Below the pieces are notes generated by a model. That model was given only the letters and a program-made list of their open reading frames with translations. It searched no databases and was not told the origin of the DNA. From Anarhynchus alexandrinus (lineage: Eukaryota; Chordata; Aves; Charadriiformes; Charadriidae), in NCBI GenBank assembly GCA_008711295.1, contig VUYV01000123.1, positions 1,203,733 to 1,267,732 on the forward strand: 64,000 nt of DNA, read 5' to 3'. Positions within the stretch are counted from its first letter, which is position 1; each line of letters starts with the position of its first letter. Shown one piece after another: positions 49,482 to 62,165 of this stretch. The translations under genes were made by a program, and so were the position numbers.

Positions 49482-49700
49482 TGTGGTGGGTTAACTTTAG
49501 CAGCAGCCAGATGCCAGCTGCTCACTCATTCCCCCTCCTCAACAGAATAGGGGGGGAAATAAGATGAAAAATTTGTGGGTGAAGAGAAAGATAGGGAGAC
49601 TGTTACCAGTTACCACCACGGCCAAAACAGACTCAACTCGTGCCATCCCTGCAGCTCCTCCACTACCAAAACCCTGCCATGTACTTCCAATACAATGGGC
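49482..49700 (-). mobile_element. internally deleted avian ERV LTR, minus strand
   Basis: Same family as 12512-13172, inverted. The 3' terminus is at 49482 (plus-strand TGTGGTGGGTTAAC). Bases to about 49640 match the complement of the 3' end, including the GTTACCAGTTACCACCACGG and AACAGACTCAACT blocks. The sequence then jumps to CCACTACCAAAACCCTGCCA (about 49660-49682), which belongs to the 5' side of this LTR family. The minisatellite-bearing middle is therefore missing. The outer 5' boundary near 49700 is approximate. Confidence 0.75.
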
Positions 49701-52700
49701 TAAAAGGTGTACATTGAACGGATCTTAGCACAGAGTTACAGACTAAAGCTACTAGCAAAAGTGTGAGGAGACAGGGAGACAACAGAGTGATTTAGCATCA
49801 GTGGCGATTGTTTTTTGTAAGAAATCCAGCATGATAAGGATTCACATTCTGCCAGTGCCAGGCCATGAGGGTAAGATTATTTGGGACACCAGGGTAATAT
49901 ACAGCAGCCTCAGAGTGTGGAGATGATAGATCATAAGGTTATAAATGAATGGTAGGCTACCACATTGAGGTGGAGGTCCCTTAACACTGCCAGGTTTAAA
50001 GCCCTTTAAGTGTGGTGCAACAGGTGTAGAAGCCTTTCTTTTTCCATCATGAGGATATACTGTGTTGCTCTTCCTTGCAGATCCAGAGACTACTGTAAGA
50101 CAGTTTTTATTCGGTACATCAAGAATTAAATATTATTGATTTATCATTTCATTGCTTTAATTATTGAAGTAGAAGTTACTAACTTATTAATTATTTGAAA
50201 ATTTAATTATAAAATTACTTTTTCGTCTGTTTTACCTCCGTCGTCTTTATCTTCTTTTTTGTGCTTCCTTACTACAGACTCATGTTTTTGGTTTTTTTTA
50301 ACACAGATTAAGATAGCTTTTCTTTTCTTTCATATTCCAGGTAAGTGGATTTACAAATGAATTTAAAAGAAAGAGGCAAAGTCAAGAAAATGTAGGAACT
50401 AATTTGCTTTCAGCATAAAGGCAGCTCCTCTCTGTAGACACAGATACTTTTAGGAACTTTTAATGAGACTGCAGTACTGTGTATGTATTTGCTTTCAATT
50501 TATTTTGGCAGTAGTTGTGTTTTGATGCTAGTTTTTTCAGCATGCTGTGAGGAAGGAAGATGAAAGGCTTATACTACCTTTTATACAAGTAACAGTTACC
50601 TATTCTCTGTTCAAAATAATTTGTGCATTTTGGTCTAGAGTCTTTGAAAGAATAAAGTTTGCAAAATACTCTAAGGCATGTAGTTAATGTAAACAAGAAA
50701 ACATTTAATGTAACATTTGTGGGGAGATACTTCATGAGCTTTATACTATTTTGTGTGCCAATTCTAATGCTTTTCATTTTATGTTGCTTCATTTTATTGA
50801 AATAATAAGGAGTGATCAATGGCTGGCAAAAGGATCGGTGTTCTTCTGAATCCCTTTTCCTTCACTTCTGATACTAATATTACAGAGATGAATGCATTTT
50901 AAGCTTCAAACCTCTTGGAGGCTGAGGGGGGAGGGAGTTAAAAAGGTTCTAAGGCTACATATGGATTCTGATGTCCTTTGCCAAGCTTTGATGCCACCAC
51001 ATGCTGCTTTGGCTGTTACTACTTGGGCTAACATCAGTCTATATCACTCTTAATGGCACACCTTCACTTCCCACCCCAAACCAGAAACTAGGTGCTCTGA
51101 TCTTTGCTGCTGCTTCTCACTGCATCTTCCTTCAGGGACCTGAAGCTTATATTCCCAGATGCCAATTCCTCTGACTAGAAGCTGCCTGCAGCAACTGACT
51201 AAACGTTATTTGATTCAAATGAAGTCTCCATGCTGGCTGGCAGGATTTGTTTTCATGAACTGTCTGAAAGCACTTTGCATACTATTATATTGTGGTTTGA
51301 GAACGGATATATTACCTAGTGAATCTATGGCTGGACAGTTTTACTTTTATGCTTCACATTCATGCATAGGAAATGTCCAGTGCAGATTTATTCCTCACTG
51401 TATTTCAAAGTCTTTGTTTCTTTAGGTTTCCCATTTCCTTCTACACTGGGTAAATTCACACAAAATGCTAAAGGAAAAAAAAAAGAAACATTCCAAGATT
51501 CATTCTGTGAATTAATTTTCAATATGTGCTGCCGACTTCTGGTTTTGAATATAATAAATATTTTTCTCCTCAGAAGATAAAATGTTTCACTGAGAGTTAA
51601 CTGTGTTCAGGAAGACTGACAGCTGAGGACAAAGTGACACTTCAAAGGACACACACTAAATAAAGTTAGGCTTTTCTTTGTGCAATATCTATTTATGTGG
51701 GAATAGATTTCTGGAGCAAAATTGCACCTGGACGTAACTGTGTGGAACATTAAGGGTTAAGCAGTTAAGCAATAGGTAGAAAACCTGAAAGTCAGTTAAA
51801 GGTGAGTTCAGAATTGAAGTGCACCTGAAAAAATAGCATGTGAATGTGGAGCATGTCAAGATAACAAGGTATACCGGTAGACTGAGTAGCTACCTGGAAG
51901 CTGTGTGAGGTCAAAAGGCCAGAATGCAGCTCATTGAGGAGAGACAAGTTGATTGCCACATCCTAATTTGTGTGCAGCAAGAAGTGCAGAGAGTATGTGC
52001 AATCATGTTCCTGGAAGAACTATTATTCTGAAGAAGACGTAGAAGACAAGTAGGGAAAGAAGGTTAAATAGTTGGGTGTCAATGGTAGAAGAACTTATGG
52101 CTTTTGGGGTCAGTCTAGAGATTTTATCATTTTATAGTACTGCGCGTATTGTAGCTTGAGCTATACAATATTTGTGTAAGTGTTGAGAGGTGAGGACTGG
52201 CTTTTTTTTTTTTCCTAATCTGCCCTGCCCATACTTACAGTGATAAAACTGAATTTAAGAGATAACAAAGTATTATTCTCTGAGTTGGTATTACGTATAA
52301 ATCGTAAACGCTAGAGATAAACTTTACAACTTAGGCCTAAACTAAAAAGATTAGAAGTGGGAAATATTATTTAAAGCAAAAATTCTTTGGCATGGAATAG
52401 TTATTTTAAGTTGTACATCTGATACATCTGATTGTGTGTCTTGCTACTCGTGAATTGAGCCAAAGTATTCACATCTAAGTTTTAAACATTTCTAAACAAA
52501 AATGGGAATGCTTAAAACTTCAATTTTTATGACTGGAACAGGGGGTGGAAGAATGTATGTATTAGAGCAAATCAAAGCAGGCAGTTTCATTTGGAAGACC
52601 AATCATAAAATATTCAACTTTGATAATACTCAGGTTAAGTAGAGCTTGTAATGATACATAAATTGTGCATAATTGTAAAAGATTAAGGCTATTAAAATAA

Positions 52701-53847
52701 AGGATGAGCAAAGGATGACTAGAATGTCCAGCTGTCTAGTAATAACAAATACTTCACAGATCTTTCCTATTTATGGTAGTGCTGTCATAGGAGGAAGATT
52801 GGGGAATTTCCTCAAAGTCTGACAGCAAACTCTGACAGTTTGTTTTGCATCTCAGTCAGGGACAGGCAGGAAGGGAGCAGTACATGATGTGGTGTTAAAG
52901 GAAAGTCTGCAAGAAAGCCATTCGAAGGAGAGGCGCCTCTATAGATCCTAACCTACCACTCCTTTTTCCATGTTATGTCTATGTGAGCTTGTTTAACCAT
53001 ACATGTCACATTCGCTTCACAAACACATCAATTTCATACTGTGCCAGAGTGTGTTTGCTTCTAAACCCAGTCACTCCAGCTTGCTCTGGGAGAGCACTGA
53101 AAACTTTTCTAGTGATGTAAATCCCTGGCATGTTTATTTCTGCTTTTGTATGCAATTCTGTAAATTATTATTATATGTTTTTTAACTTACAAAACACTGA
53201 ATGCAAGACAGCTTTAGTCTTGAACTTCAGCTACAGTCAGTGTAGCAATCTCACAACTCTTTCTTCAGTGCAGGTGGAATGCTCATTCAGCCTTGTACAG
53301 AAAAGCATTCTGCAAATGCGAATAAACCTAATAGAACTTATGCCCAACTTTAGCACACTGTCGCAACAAAAGAGATGGAAACATGTTAACTTTCAAGTGC
53401 CCTATACTGTAAAAGTATTCAAAATTTCTTGGATGAAAGTTATCTCTGTTAAAACCTGCTAGCCTAATGCTTTTTTTATTACTTGCAGGAAGCTAAATAT
53501 CTGGGCTGCAATCCATGGCCTCAATCCTGTAGCAATAGCTAATGATTTTCTCCTAGATGACAGAGCTTGGACTGCCTGGACTATATATTAAGCTCCTCTG
53601 TCTAAATTCCACTTTGGTCTTTTCTATTTCTTCTTTTTTTCTTTTCCTTTTTTCTCTAATAGTACAAAAATTGTGATTTCTAGCACAATTCATATACTGC
53701 TTAACGAATCCCCACCATCAGCTTAGTATTACTGATTTGTCAACACAATTGTGTTAAAAACAGATTTCTATAAAAGCTTCTCTAAAAATTATTCCTAACT
53801 CCCATAAAAAGAAATATTTATATAGAATATTACTTGTAGAGCATCAG
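49701..53847. other. unique DNA, no gene seen
   Basis: No coding exon supported. 49790-50090 is less AT-rich and could be a further ERV piece, but I cannot recognise it. 51720-52080 is also less AT-rich and unassigned. Confidence 0.5.
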
Positions 53848-54414
53848 TGTATTGGGAGTCTTGCGGAAGATGCTGTATTTGAGGAGTTAGTGATCTTGAG
53901 CAAGACCTGACTGCCATTTTGGGCCTTGTGCTAAGGCCTGAGATACTCATATGTTAGCTTGAGTGACCACTATGTAACCCCAGGTACATAACAATAAAGG
54001 GGAACTTGCTGGAAGGCTCTGGATATGTACCATTCCTGGCTACATTTCCTAGATACCTGTAGCTAGATCTGCTCTGGTGGGCGTTAAGAAAAAGACCTGT
54101 CTAAGAAGATCTATAGTTCTGTTTGTTACACTAAATATAAAGAGCCACCGTACTATGTGTGAGGGTGAACCTCTCCACAGATGGAATCTGCACAAGGTGC
54201 TGTGGCTATTCCTCTGGGGTCCATCTGATGCTGCATAAGAGCGTGATTCCCAGCATCTGAAGGAATATAAGACTTAATTGTTATCTATATTTCTCTACCT
54301 ATTTTCTATCATTTTATTACTATTTTTATTAAAGCAGTTTTGTTAGACTATTTGCTGCTGTGTCTTTCTTACTGAGATACAGAAAGAACCCTGCATCTCT
54401 CATGTTGCAGAACA
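53848..54414 (+). mobile_element. probable ERV solo LTR, family not recognised with certainty
   Basis: A 567-base block with LTR layout: TG start (TGTATTGGGAGTCTTGC), TATAAA at 54136-54141, ATTAAA at 54328-54333, and a possible CA end at 54414 (TTGCAGAACA). ATCAG (53843-53847) and ATGAG (54415-54419) flank it, a four-of-five match. It is less AT-rich than its surroundings. The signals are suggestive; the family call (ERVL-like by size and flank length) is inference. Confidence 0.55.
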
Positions 54415-57400
54415 ATGAGTGACAACTGTCTGTTACTCAAAGCCTTTCCTCATAGGTTTTCCTGGTAGGTTTTTATCTTCCTGGAATAAGTTGTTTTGCT
54501 GTTAAGAAGATTGGCATAATAGGTAATCTTAAAGAGTGGAAGAATTTAGTTTCCAAACTCCAAAAATACTGTGTACTCATTACCAAGTGAAGGACCAAAG
54601 TTACAGCAGCTTATACAAGGTGATACGATGATAGAATCATCAAGGTCATTCTGATCATTTATGAAGGCCTTTCAAACAAACACAGGGGGAACCTGAAGAT
54701 GACCGCTGAGTCTTTGCTGGGTCTGTGCTCTACAGTCTTTTGTTCGGAAACCAAGACAAAAACACAGCAGTGCACATCTCTTCCTTCGATGGATCCTACC
54801 AAGAAATTAATGTCTAAGCATAGACAACCCAGGTTCACATGCTAATGTAGTCTGTATATGTTTAGCTGATTATCAAGTTTTTAATGCAAACTACAATAGA
54901 AATTTCAAAAACCAAAAGTTATTTGGTTGTTTCTTATATTTAACATCAGTCCAAAAAGTGCCTTCCACTAACACCTGAGGGAAAAGTAGAATAGATTATG
55001 GTAATAGTGAACTCAGACACTCAATAAACTACTGCTACCACGTTCCTCTTGAAAATGCTGATAACAAAGAAATTCTGCATTTTCAGGTGAGCACTTTAAA
55101 TATTGAGGGGGCAGGGGTAGAACTTCTCTGTCCTTTGTATGTCACTTAATCTATCCAGAATGTTGTCTGCCTTGCCTGAGCTGTTTTCCGAGGCTAGATG
55201 TATTTTGTATGGGATGATATGAGGAGGGAATTGTCAATAATAGAGCTTGGTTTTGCCTCTAAAAATTGGTTAACCACTTCCTCATGTTCAATCACTTGCA
55301 GAAGTGAGGGTCTATTTTTGTGTAATCTGTACTGTTCTACTCTTTCAGAATACAAGTTCTAGAGTAAAGCCAAATCTGAGTGTTTGCATACAAAGTTTCA
55401 GAAATACACAATTTTAACTTGATCATATTCTAAGTCTTTTTATTCATTGAACCCGAAAGGGACAGGATTCAATAGGACAAGCTATGATTAATAGTAGTTC
55501 AAAATGTGTGTAGGTAAAATAAGTAAATTTTTTGGTCCAAAGAACTATTTTAGCCCAAATATTATCACTGTATTGACTGATAGCTAGCACTTTCTTTTAT
55601 CTCACCATTCAAAGGTAAAACCAACCAAACAAAAAGTAAAAAAAACCAAAACAAAATAAAAAAAAAACCAAACCCAAGCAACAAAAAAAGTTACATTCCA
55701 CTCTCTTTGAATAGATGCAATCCCAGGAAAACTATGCTATATTACTGATCTATATTTATACCAGTTAGATGTTACAAACCACATAAGAAGTGAGGGCAAG
55801 CAGTGGAGAGTCATTCTTAAGAGCATTCTTAATGTAATTCCTAATGAACATATGGATAGGTATGTATGTTCTGTTTAAAGTTTTATTTTAATGGATCTTA
55901 GATATTTTATTGTATATATCTTGTCAGATCCATATCTAAGATCGATAAAAATACAATTTTCTTTTCTGAAATAAGGTCAAAATTAAGACATCATATATGA
56001 TGGAGCTATTTGTTATCCTATATTGCCAGAGTAGTAAGAGTGGCAGCAGAAGTATCTAAGTATTACAATTTCCATTTGTGACCCAAAGAAAGAGTAATTC
56101 ATCTGATCTGAAGTTTATTAATTTAATGAGACATATGGTACAAGTCTTCATTTCCTTACACTTCCCTGTATATGGTTTATTCCTTCACTCATTCACATGT
56201 AGGGCTGGATTATAAATGAACATTCTTCACCTGTATAGTCCATATTCTACTTGTACATAAATTTGATGATACCATTATAAATTACCTCTTTTTTAAAACT
56301 ATTTTTCACTTTGTTATGGTCTGTGGATACATACTTTCTACGGTAATGATCAGCAAATTAGGTTAAATTAATCAGTTTTTTGGTTAAGGCTTTTAGAATG
56401 CCTCATCATATTGTTCACTGAAGCAGCACTGAGATGTAATAGTTCTGCATTTATGGTTAAGATAATTTAAACACCTTTCCATGGTTATACAATGTCTTCA
56501 GTTAGATTTTTCAGTTCCATCAAGTTCATAAAAATGTCAGGTAAAATAAAATGACAGATTTTGTTATAATGTTGAAAATTTCATCATAGCTCTATTTCAC
56601 AGTATCACCCCTTCTTATCTCTCCTTATTACTCCTTTTTGGTATTATAATGTGAACAGTTAAATTAAAATAGAAGGAGGGGGGAATAAACCAACTTTGAA
56701 GTGCCTTGTTCCCTCCTTTATCACTCCCAGCTTGACTCTGGAATCAATATAATACAGTTTAACTGATTATCACTTGCAAATTGAGAAGAATATCACTTTA
56801 CCATTGAAATTTGGAAACTTCTTAATAAATTTCCTTTTAAAAATTTGTAAGATGAGCTATGAAGCATACAAAAATATGACACATTTGCTAACGTAAACTA
56901 AAAGTTCTAGTGTAGCTAAATCAAAGACTCTCTCATGCTTGCCCCCTGTATAGTTTTGGGTGAGATGAAAAGGATCCTCACTGGATATGTGTTCTGCAGC
57001 CTCTAGATAGACTCACTTAAGTTACGTATCTGCTTTTGTTCCACTTAGTAGAAATCCGATGCCATAGGAAGTCTGTAACATTAACAAACATCATCTGGTC
57101 ATTGATGCATACTAGAAGTAAAAGCAACAAAGATTGCCTAGGAAAAATGAGAGTTAGAATGCTGAAAAGTCCCAGCAGTAAAACAAAATAAAACCAGTCT
57201 TTGTTCTGAGACATCACCTTCAGAGACTGCTGGAGCAGGACTGAAGATTTGTTTGATACAGCTTTCCCAGGTGTCCTCTGTACAAACAGAGAAATAATCT
57301 ACACTTCAAGTAAGTATAAGAATTCAGCTGAAGTGGAGAAGTCCTGTTTTTTTCAGGGTAGTTTCATACTGCACCACAAGGAGATGATAACTGTCTCTGT

Positions 57401-58301
57401 ACACACTCTGTGGACAATTCCAATCCAAAAGCGAGTTTTGGAAACAATGCAGTTGGCAGATGTCTGGATCTTGACCCTTACATGGAGTGCTGTTTCCAGG
57501 GAGATGAACTGGGCTGGGAGGAACAACATATTAGGAAGAGAATCATGCATGGGGTGGAACAACCTATTTGGAGGGGACCTAGACAACCAATGGGGAAACC
57601 AACTCCATGTTGTGCTTCTGCTTATAAACTCTTTAAATAGAAAAATGAGGTCTGGTGTGGAAAGAGAGAACTACTAAATTGAAACATCCTTGGAAATGTA
57701 CCTACAAATGCATAGGGATCCTTAAGAACCAGGATAGATATACCAAAAACTTGTAACAATGTGCAGCTGCACAGCACAAAAGAACATTAACTTTCTGCTC
57801 GACTTTCTGCTCAACTTTCATGGAATAGCAATCTCCCTGATTACAAGGGAAGTTAAGACTAAGTGAAGGTGACTGTAGGGGAGTGAATGAGTGTGTAAAA
57901 AAAACAGTTAGGCTAAAAGCTTTCATTTTATTTGTTCTTAAAAATAAAAAAAAAAATGGTGGCCAAATCCACTATAGATTGTGAACTCCTCTGCCTCACC
58001 CATGACAGAAAATAAAATGTTATTTTGAAGATAAAAAGGGAGTACAAGGCACCAAGGACCTGAAACTATGTTGGGAGTGACACCTCAAGGTAGTATCAGA
58101 AGAGAAGTTCTTTGTTAGACAATTATTTCTCCTGTCCCTGACACTGCAATACAGTATTGGTCCAGGATTAAATGGAGAGATGGTTCATGACAATTCCATC
58201 TGTATTATGAGTAGAACTTCCTGTTCTCTTTCCAGGGGATACCCATTATCTAGGTACAGCAAATGAGTTACAAAGCTGGGCTGTAAAAAGCAGGATTATA
58301 C
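54415..58301. other. unique DNA, no gene seen
   Basis: It includes an A-rich simple stretch at about 55612-55690. The longest frame outside known repeats (142 codons, 57249-57677) opens at TTG rather than ATG and has no recognised domain. Confidence 0.55.
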
Positions 58302-58323
58302 AAAAAAAAAAAAAAAAAAAAAA
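58302..58323. repeat. poly-A tract, 22 bases
   Basis: Uninterrupted A22, followed by GGCGGC. No retroposed transcript is recognisable upstream. Confidence 0.95.
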
Positions 58324-58572
58324 GGCGGCTATTATTTTTCCTGCGGGGTCTCTGTGTAGGCAAAAGGATGAATCCGAGCAAAAGCAAAAATGAAGAGATT
58401 CTGGGTATGGGTTCAGGACATTTGTAAGGTTGTGATTAGATACTGAAGGTGAACAGAAAAATCATGCTGAAGGCAATTGTTCAGGACTGTAAGAAGAGTT
58501 AAAACTGGCCCTATTTAGCAGTCTTCTAAACTCTCCCATCAAGATGATCTCTAATTCCCTAACTTATATATA

Positions 58573-58594
58573 CCTGTGTGTGTATACACACACA
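58573..58594. repeat. perfect 20-bp palindrome, (TG)n(CA)n
   Basis: TGTGTGTGTATACACACACA is its own reverse complement and lies in TATA-rich sequence. It is a simple-repeat palindrome. Confidence 0.85.
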
Positions 58595-61161
58595 TATAAA
58601 TATTTATATGTATGCTCTGTTGTGACAATACTGAAAAAGGAGTCAAGTTCAAGCTTCAAAAATTTGGACAATTTATTTTAGGAGAGTGATTCTCTGCCCC
58701 TACCAAAGTGTTCAGGTATTTCATCGTTCCATTTCAGTTCAACAGATTGGATTATAAAATATTTTGGGCCACATTCTCACTATTTAATCCTGCTAACTCT
58801 GTATTTCTCTCTGAATGTTGGTGGAATACCCTAGATTGTGAGAAAAGTCGTTGAAAAAGGCTCTGAAGCATTTTGCAGAGTGTATGTATTAACTCTTTAG
58901 TAGTCCATTAGGGCAGTTGTGTCTTTTAAGAGCCAATAATGTTGGAGACTAAGTATGGAATTTTACTATAATTCATGCTTTAAACTTCTTTCAGGCTACT
59001 TTCCCTCCTTTTACTGACTGTCTTTATCATCTGGCTATAAGGGTTGTCCTCTGTGTAGGAAATATTGCCTTCTTTTAGATCTATTTATTGTTTTTCACCA
59101 GTAGAAGAACTTTATAGTACTACAAAATTGCTTGTTTATACTTACCCAGCTGTAGCTACCTATTTTCCCTTTATGAGATTATTTGTGAAACAGCCTCCCA
59201 TCAGTAAAAAGAGAGAAGAAATGGCAAAGAGGAAGCACACATCAGAAGATACCCTGAAGGGGGAAAATACAGTATAAGGAATGGACAGTTAAACATCCTT
59301 TGGCAACACTTAAATCACAGCTATTATTACAGGAGGTAGAAACACTTTAGAAGGCAACAAAACAGCACCTAACAGTTTCAAGACAAAAACTTTCCCTGTG
59401 AAGACCTTTCAAGACTATATGGACAGTAGTCTGAGAAAATCACCAAAGTCAAGATTCCCAGGATGAATTATGGGATAAATAGAAATAGTACATTGTATTC
59501 TTGAAATATATTCATGACTGCTAAATTTCAAATAACAAGCAACTCTGTGAAAGAGGCAGAGAAGCTACCTCTGGAGACAGTATTCTTGCTGCTGGATAAA
59601 GCCGAGTGCCAGATCAAGCCTAAAACAATAGACGCATTGCAGGCAGCCAAAATGAGAGAAAGAGAGAACAAGCCAGGAAAAAGCATACAGCATAGGGCAT
59701 AGACCTTGTTCATGAGCACAGCAAATGAATGGAACTTGAATGAACTGGAAATAAATTCACAATATAAAGCATGGCACTCAAATACTTCAGTGCATTTTTT
59801 GGAAAGATTATACATTATTTGAGAAATAATTCAAGAAAGACTGCTCTAATTTACACCCATTATTATAATGACTATTGGCTTTAAGACTACTTTTGTAAGG
59901 ATAGTGATACTTTTTGGAAAATATTTTAAATCTCAGAGACTACAGAAACAAAATCTGTTAGTAAAAGACCTACTTTTGTGAATCTCTAGGAAATGGAATT
60001 TTAAAATTTATCTCAGAGTTTATGTTCAAAATTAAATTCCCAAAATAACTGAATCAACAGATTTTTAAAATTTATTTTTTTTTTTTAAATCATTCAATCC
60101 AACTAATAGCTTTGTGATTTCTATATTAGATCAATATTTACAGGTAGCAGAAGTAGAAATTAAGAGGCTTGCAGATGAGGAAGTGTATCAGCAAATCTAA
60201 ATCATAAAGCTTCTGAATACTATTTCCAATTCTGTAAGTCATATCATAAACTATTAATCTATCCCCAGACTCACCAGAAATTCTGAATATTTGAATTTAT
60301 AAAATGCTGACACTGTTTATTTTTTCAAATGTTTAAGTGCAGATCTAACAATCATGAAGGACTTCCAAACTGTTCGTTTAACTGAATCTGATTAATTCAT
60401 AGCAGGCCACAATTTTTCTTAGTTCTCTTTTTGTTGCAGATATAGCAGAAAGAGCTGTTCATGCTTCCCTTGTTACTTCCAACTGCACTTGAGCTTTTCT
60501 TCTCCTATTTCCATCCCTACATACTCAGTCAATTTTTCAGTATTCCTTCTGGGTATCCCATTCTCACTTACGCCTCCTGTACACTTCATTTTTTGCACTT
60601 GAGCTGTCAGGTGTTCCCTAGCTAGCCAACCTTCTTGACCTTCTAGTCAACTTGACCTTCTGCCCAGTGGTATGTTCCATTCTTGTGACTGAAGGATGTT
60701 GTCTAGGATCTCTCCTTGACCTCTTTACTCTTCAAGGCAGCTTCTCATAGGAAATGCCAAACAGATACACAAACAAAATGAAACCCGCATCCTTCAAGCC
60801 CAAGTTTGTAATTCCAGTTTTTGTTTAGCTAACTTCTCTCAGTAGCCACCACTGTCATCTCAGTAACACCACCATCTTTTGGTTGCAGCAGTCAAGTTGT
60901 TATCAAAGCATGATCTTGAAATAGTCGATAGTAATTACTGTTGAGAGGCCATGGTTGTGTTCTCACGGATGAGGAGGATTCTATCCTTGAATCCGTCAAG
61001 GATGAATCAGAGAAAGTACTCCTAATCAAGGAAATCAAGTATTGTTATCATTTTTGAAGAGAAACAGCCTGGGGCAGATGGGCATACAGACCTTGAAAAG
61101 GCTATTAATCTACATGTTTTGAAAAGTTTAGCCAACTTGGAAGAAAAGTGAAAATTCTGAG
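58595..61161. other. AT-rich unique DNA, no gene seen
   Basis: No repeat family or exon recognised; frames are short. Confidence 0.6.
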
Positions 61162-61354
61162 TGTCCTAAGCTGAACTACCTTCATTATAATACTAAAAAT
61201 CATACCCATAGGTCAAGAAGACCCTAGTTCAGGTGAAGACCCTTCCTCTGAGTATGTGTAGTAGCTATAACTCGATTGTGGAATCATATGTAAATTACTG
61301 ACCAATCAAATATAGATAAGAGGTACTAATATGATAATGATTTTGTAAAATTTG

Positions 61355-61362
61355 TATATAAA
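61355..61362 (+). promoter_or_regulatory. LTR TATA box
   Basis: TATATAAA about 75 bases upstream of the AATAAA signal, giving a short R region as usual for this type of LTR. Confidence 0.65.
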
Positions 61363-61434
61363 CTGCTCGGAGAGTCTTGTTTAGTGTGCTTGATTTGTGA
61401 GAAACCACTGAGCACCGGCCTTGCGCAACTCTGA

Positions 61435-61440
61435 AATAAA
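61435..61440 (+). promoter_or_regulatory. LTR polyadenylation signal AATAAA
   Basis: Canonical hexamer following TTGCGCAACTCTGA. Confidence 0.65.
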
Positions 61441-61493
61441 TAATCAATGTCTCATCCTGGTGTGTGAAATTGGCTGTTGCACACCAGGTAACA

Positions 61494-61894
61494 AATCTGA
61501 TATTTCAGGCAACAAAGTCTGTCATAAACCTTAATATCCCCAACATTTTTGTTCTTATTCAAGAGTGGTAAAGTTCTCATTTAATCAACTTGTTAATCAT
61601 CAGTGTCAAACAATTATCTTTGACATTTCTGCATAAATCTTCAAGATTGCTTATGTTCCTTTCCAGGAAATGCTGTGGTGATCAAAGTCTCCCATGAAAA
61701 CCAGAGCTTGTGACCAGCTTTGCTCCATCACTCCAGACTCCTTTCCTCCCCCCACTTTATTACCTCCTCAGGTTACACTCAGTCCCGTTGGTGAGGCAAC
61801 TAGTGGTGCAGTGTGTGTGTGTGTGCGTGTGTGTGTTGGGGAGGGTATGGTTAGTACATAGCATTTTTTCTTTGCCAATCTTTTCTTTTCATGC
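61494..61894. other. unique DNA with a (GT)n microsatellite
   Basis: No gene seen. A (GT)n tract with one C interruption occupies 61811-61836. Confidence 0.6.
61811..61836. repeat. (GT)n microsatellite
   Basis: Thirteen dinucleotide units, one of them GC. Confidence 0.95.
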
Positions 61895-62165
61895 TTATTC
61901 TCTGCTCCAGCACAGGCTCTCTGCAGGCTGCAGTTCCTTCAGGAATATCCATTTACTATCCTCTGACTATCTGACTTATTTTTTCCTTTCTTAACACCTT
62001 TTCCCCAAGGCAGCACCACCTTCGCTGAGGGGCTCAGCCATGCCCTTGGGTGGATCAGTTGGAGCTGTTTGGAACCGGCTGTGTCCAGCACAGGGCATCC
62101 CCGGCCTCTCCTCACAGAGGCCGCCCCTGAAGCCCCCAGCTGACAGCACTTGGGTACCCACAGTC
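61895..62165 (-). mobile_element. avian ERV LTR fragment, minus strand
   Basis: It matches the complement of the middle and 5' side of the LTR family seen at 12.5 kb and 49.5 kb. CTCTGCTCCAGCACAGGCTC and GGCTGCAGTTCCTTCAGGA are minisatellite units. They are followed by GAGGGGCTCAGCCATGCC, GGAACCGGCTG and TCCTCACAGAGGCCGCCCCT. The 3' terminus of the LTR is missing. It is GC-rich against its surroundings, which explains the 66-codon frame at 62040-62240. Confidence 0.72.

Larger units (their letters stand above)
61162..61493 (+). mobile_element. short avian ERV solo LTR (ERVK/ERV1-like)
   Basis: About 332 bases: TGTCCTAAGCTGAAC start, TATATAAA promoter (61355-61362), a repeat region with GAGAAACCACTGAGCACCGG, an AATAAA signal (61435-61440), and a tail GCACACCAGGTAACA ending at 61493. 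I recognise the R/U5 region from avian short LTRs. TCTGAG before the element and TCTGAT just after it (61496-61501) suggest a 6-bp target duplication, though the right copy is shifted by two bases from my chosen end. No internal coding sequence adjoins it. Confidence 0.82.

Noticed and set aside
48231..49700. Two LTRs about 600 bases apart as a possible small provirus
   Set aside because: They are in opposite orientation and from different families, with no gag, pol or env between them.
54630..54690. AGAATCATCAAGGTCATTC, resembling a CR1 3' tail complement
   Set aside because: The match is too short, and no CR1 coding remnant follows.
57249..57677. 142-codon plus-strand frame, the longest outside recognised repeats
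   Set aside because: It starts at TTG, has no recognised domain, and no supporting splice or promoter context. It is probably chance, though a search against avian proteins and RNA-seq would settle it.
58302..58323. A22 tract as the tail of a processed pseudogene
   Set aside because: No recognisable transcript-like sequence or target-site duplication upstream; treated as a simple repeat.
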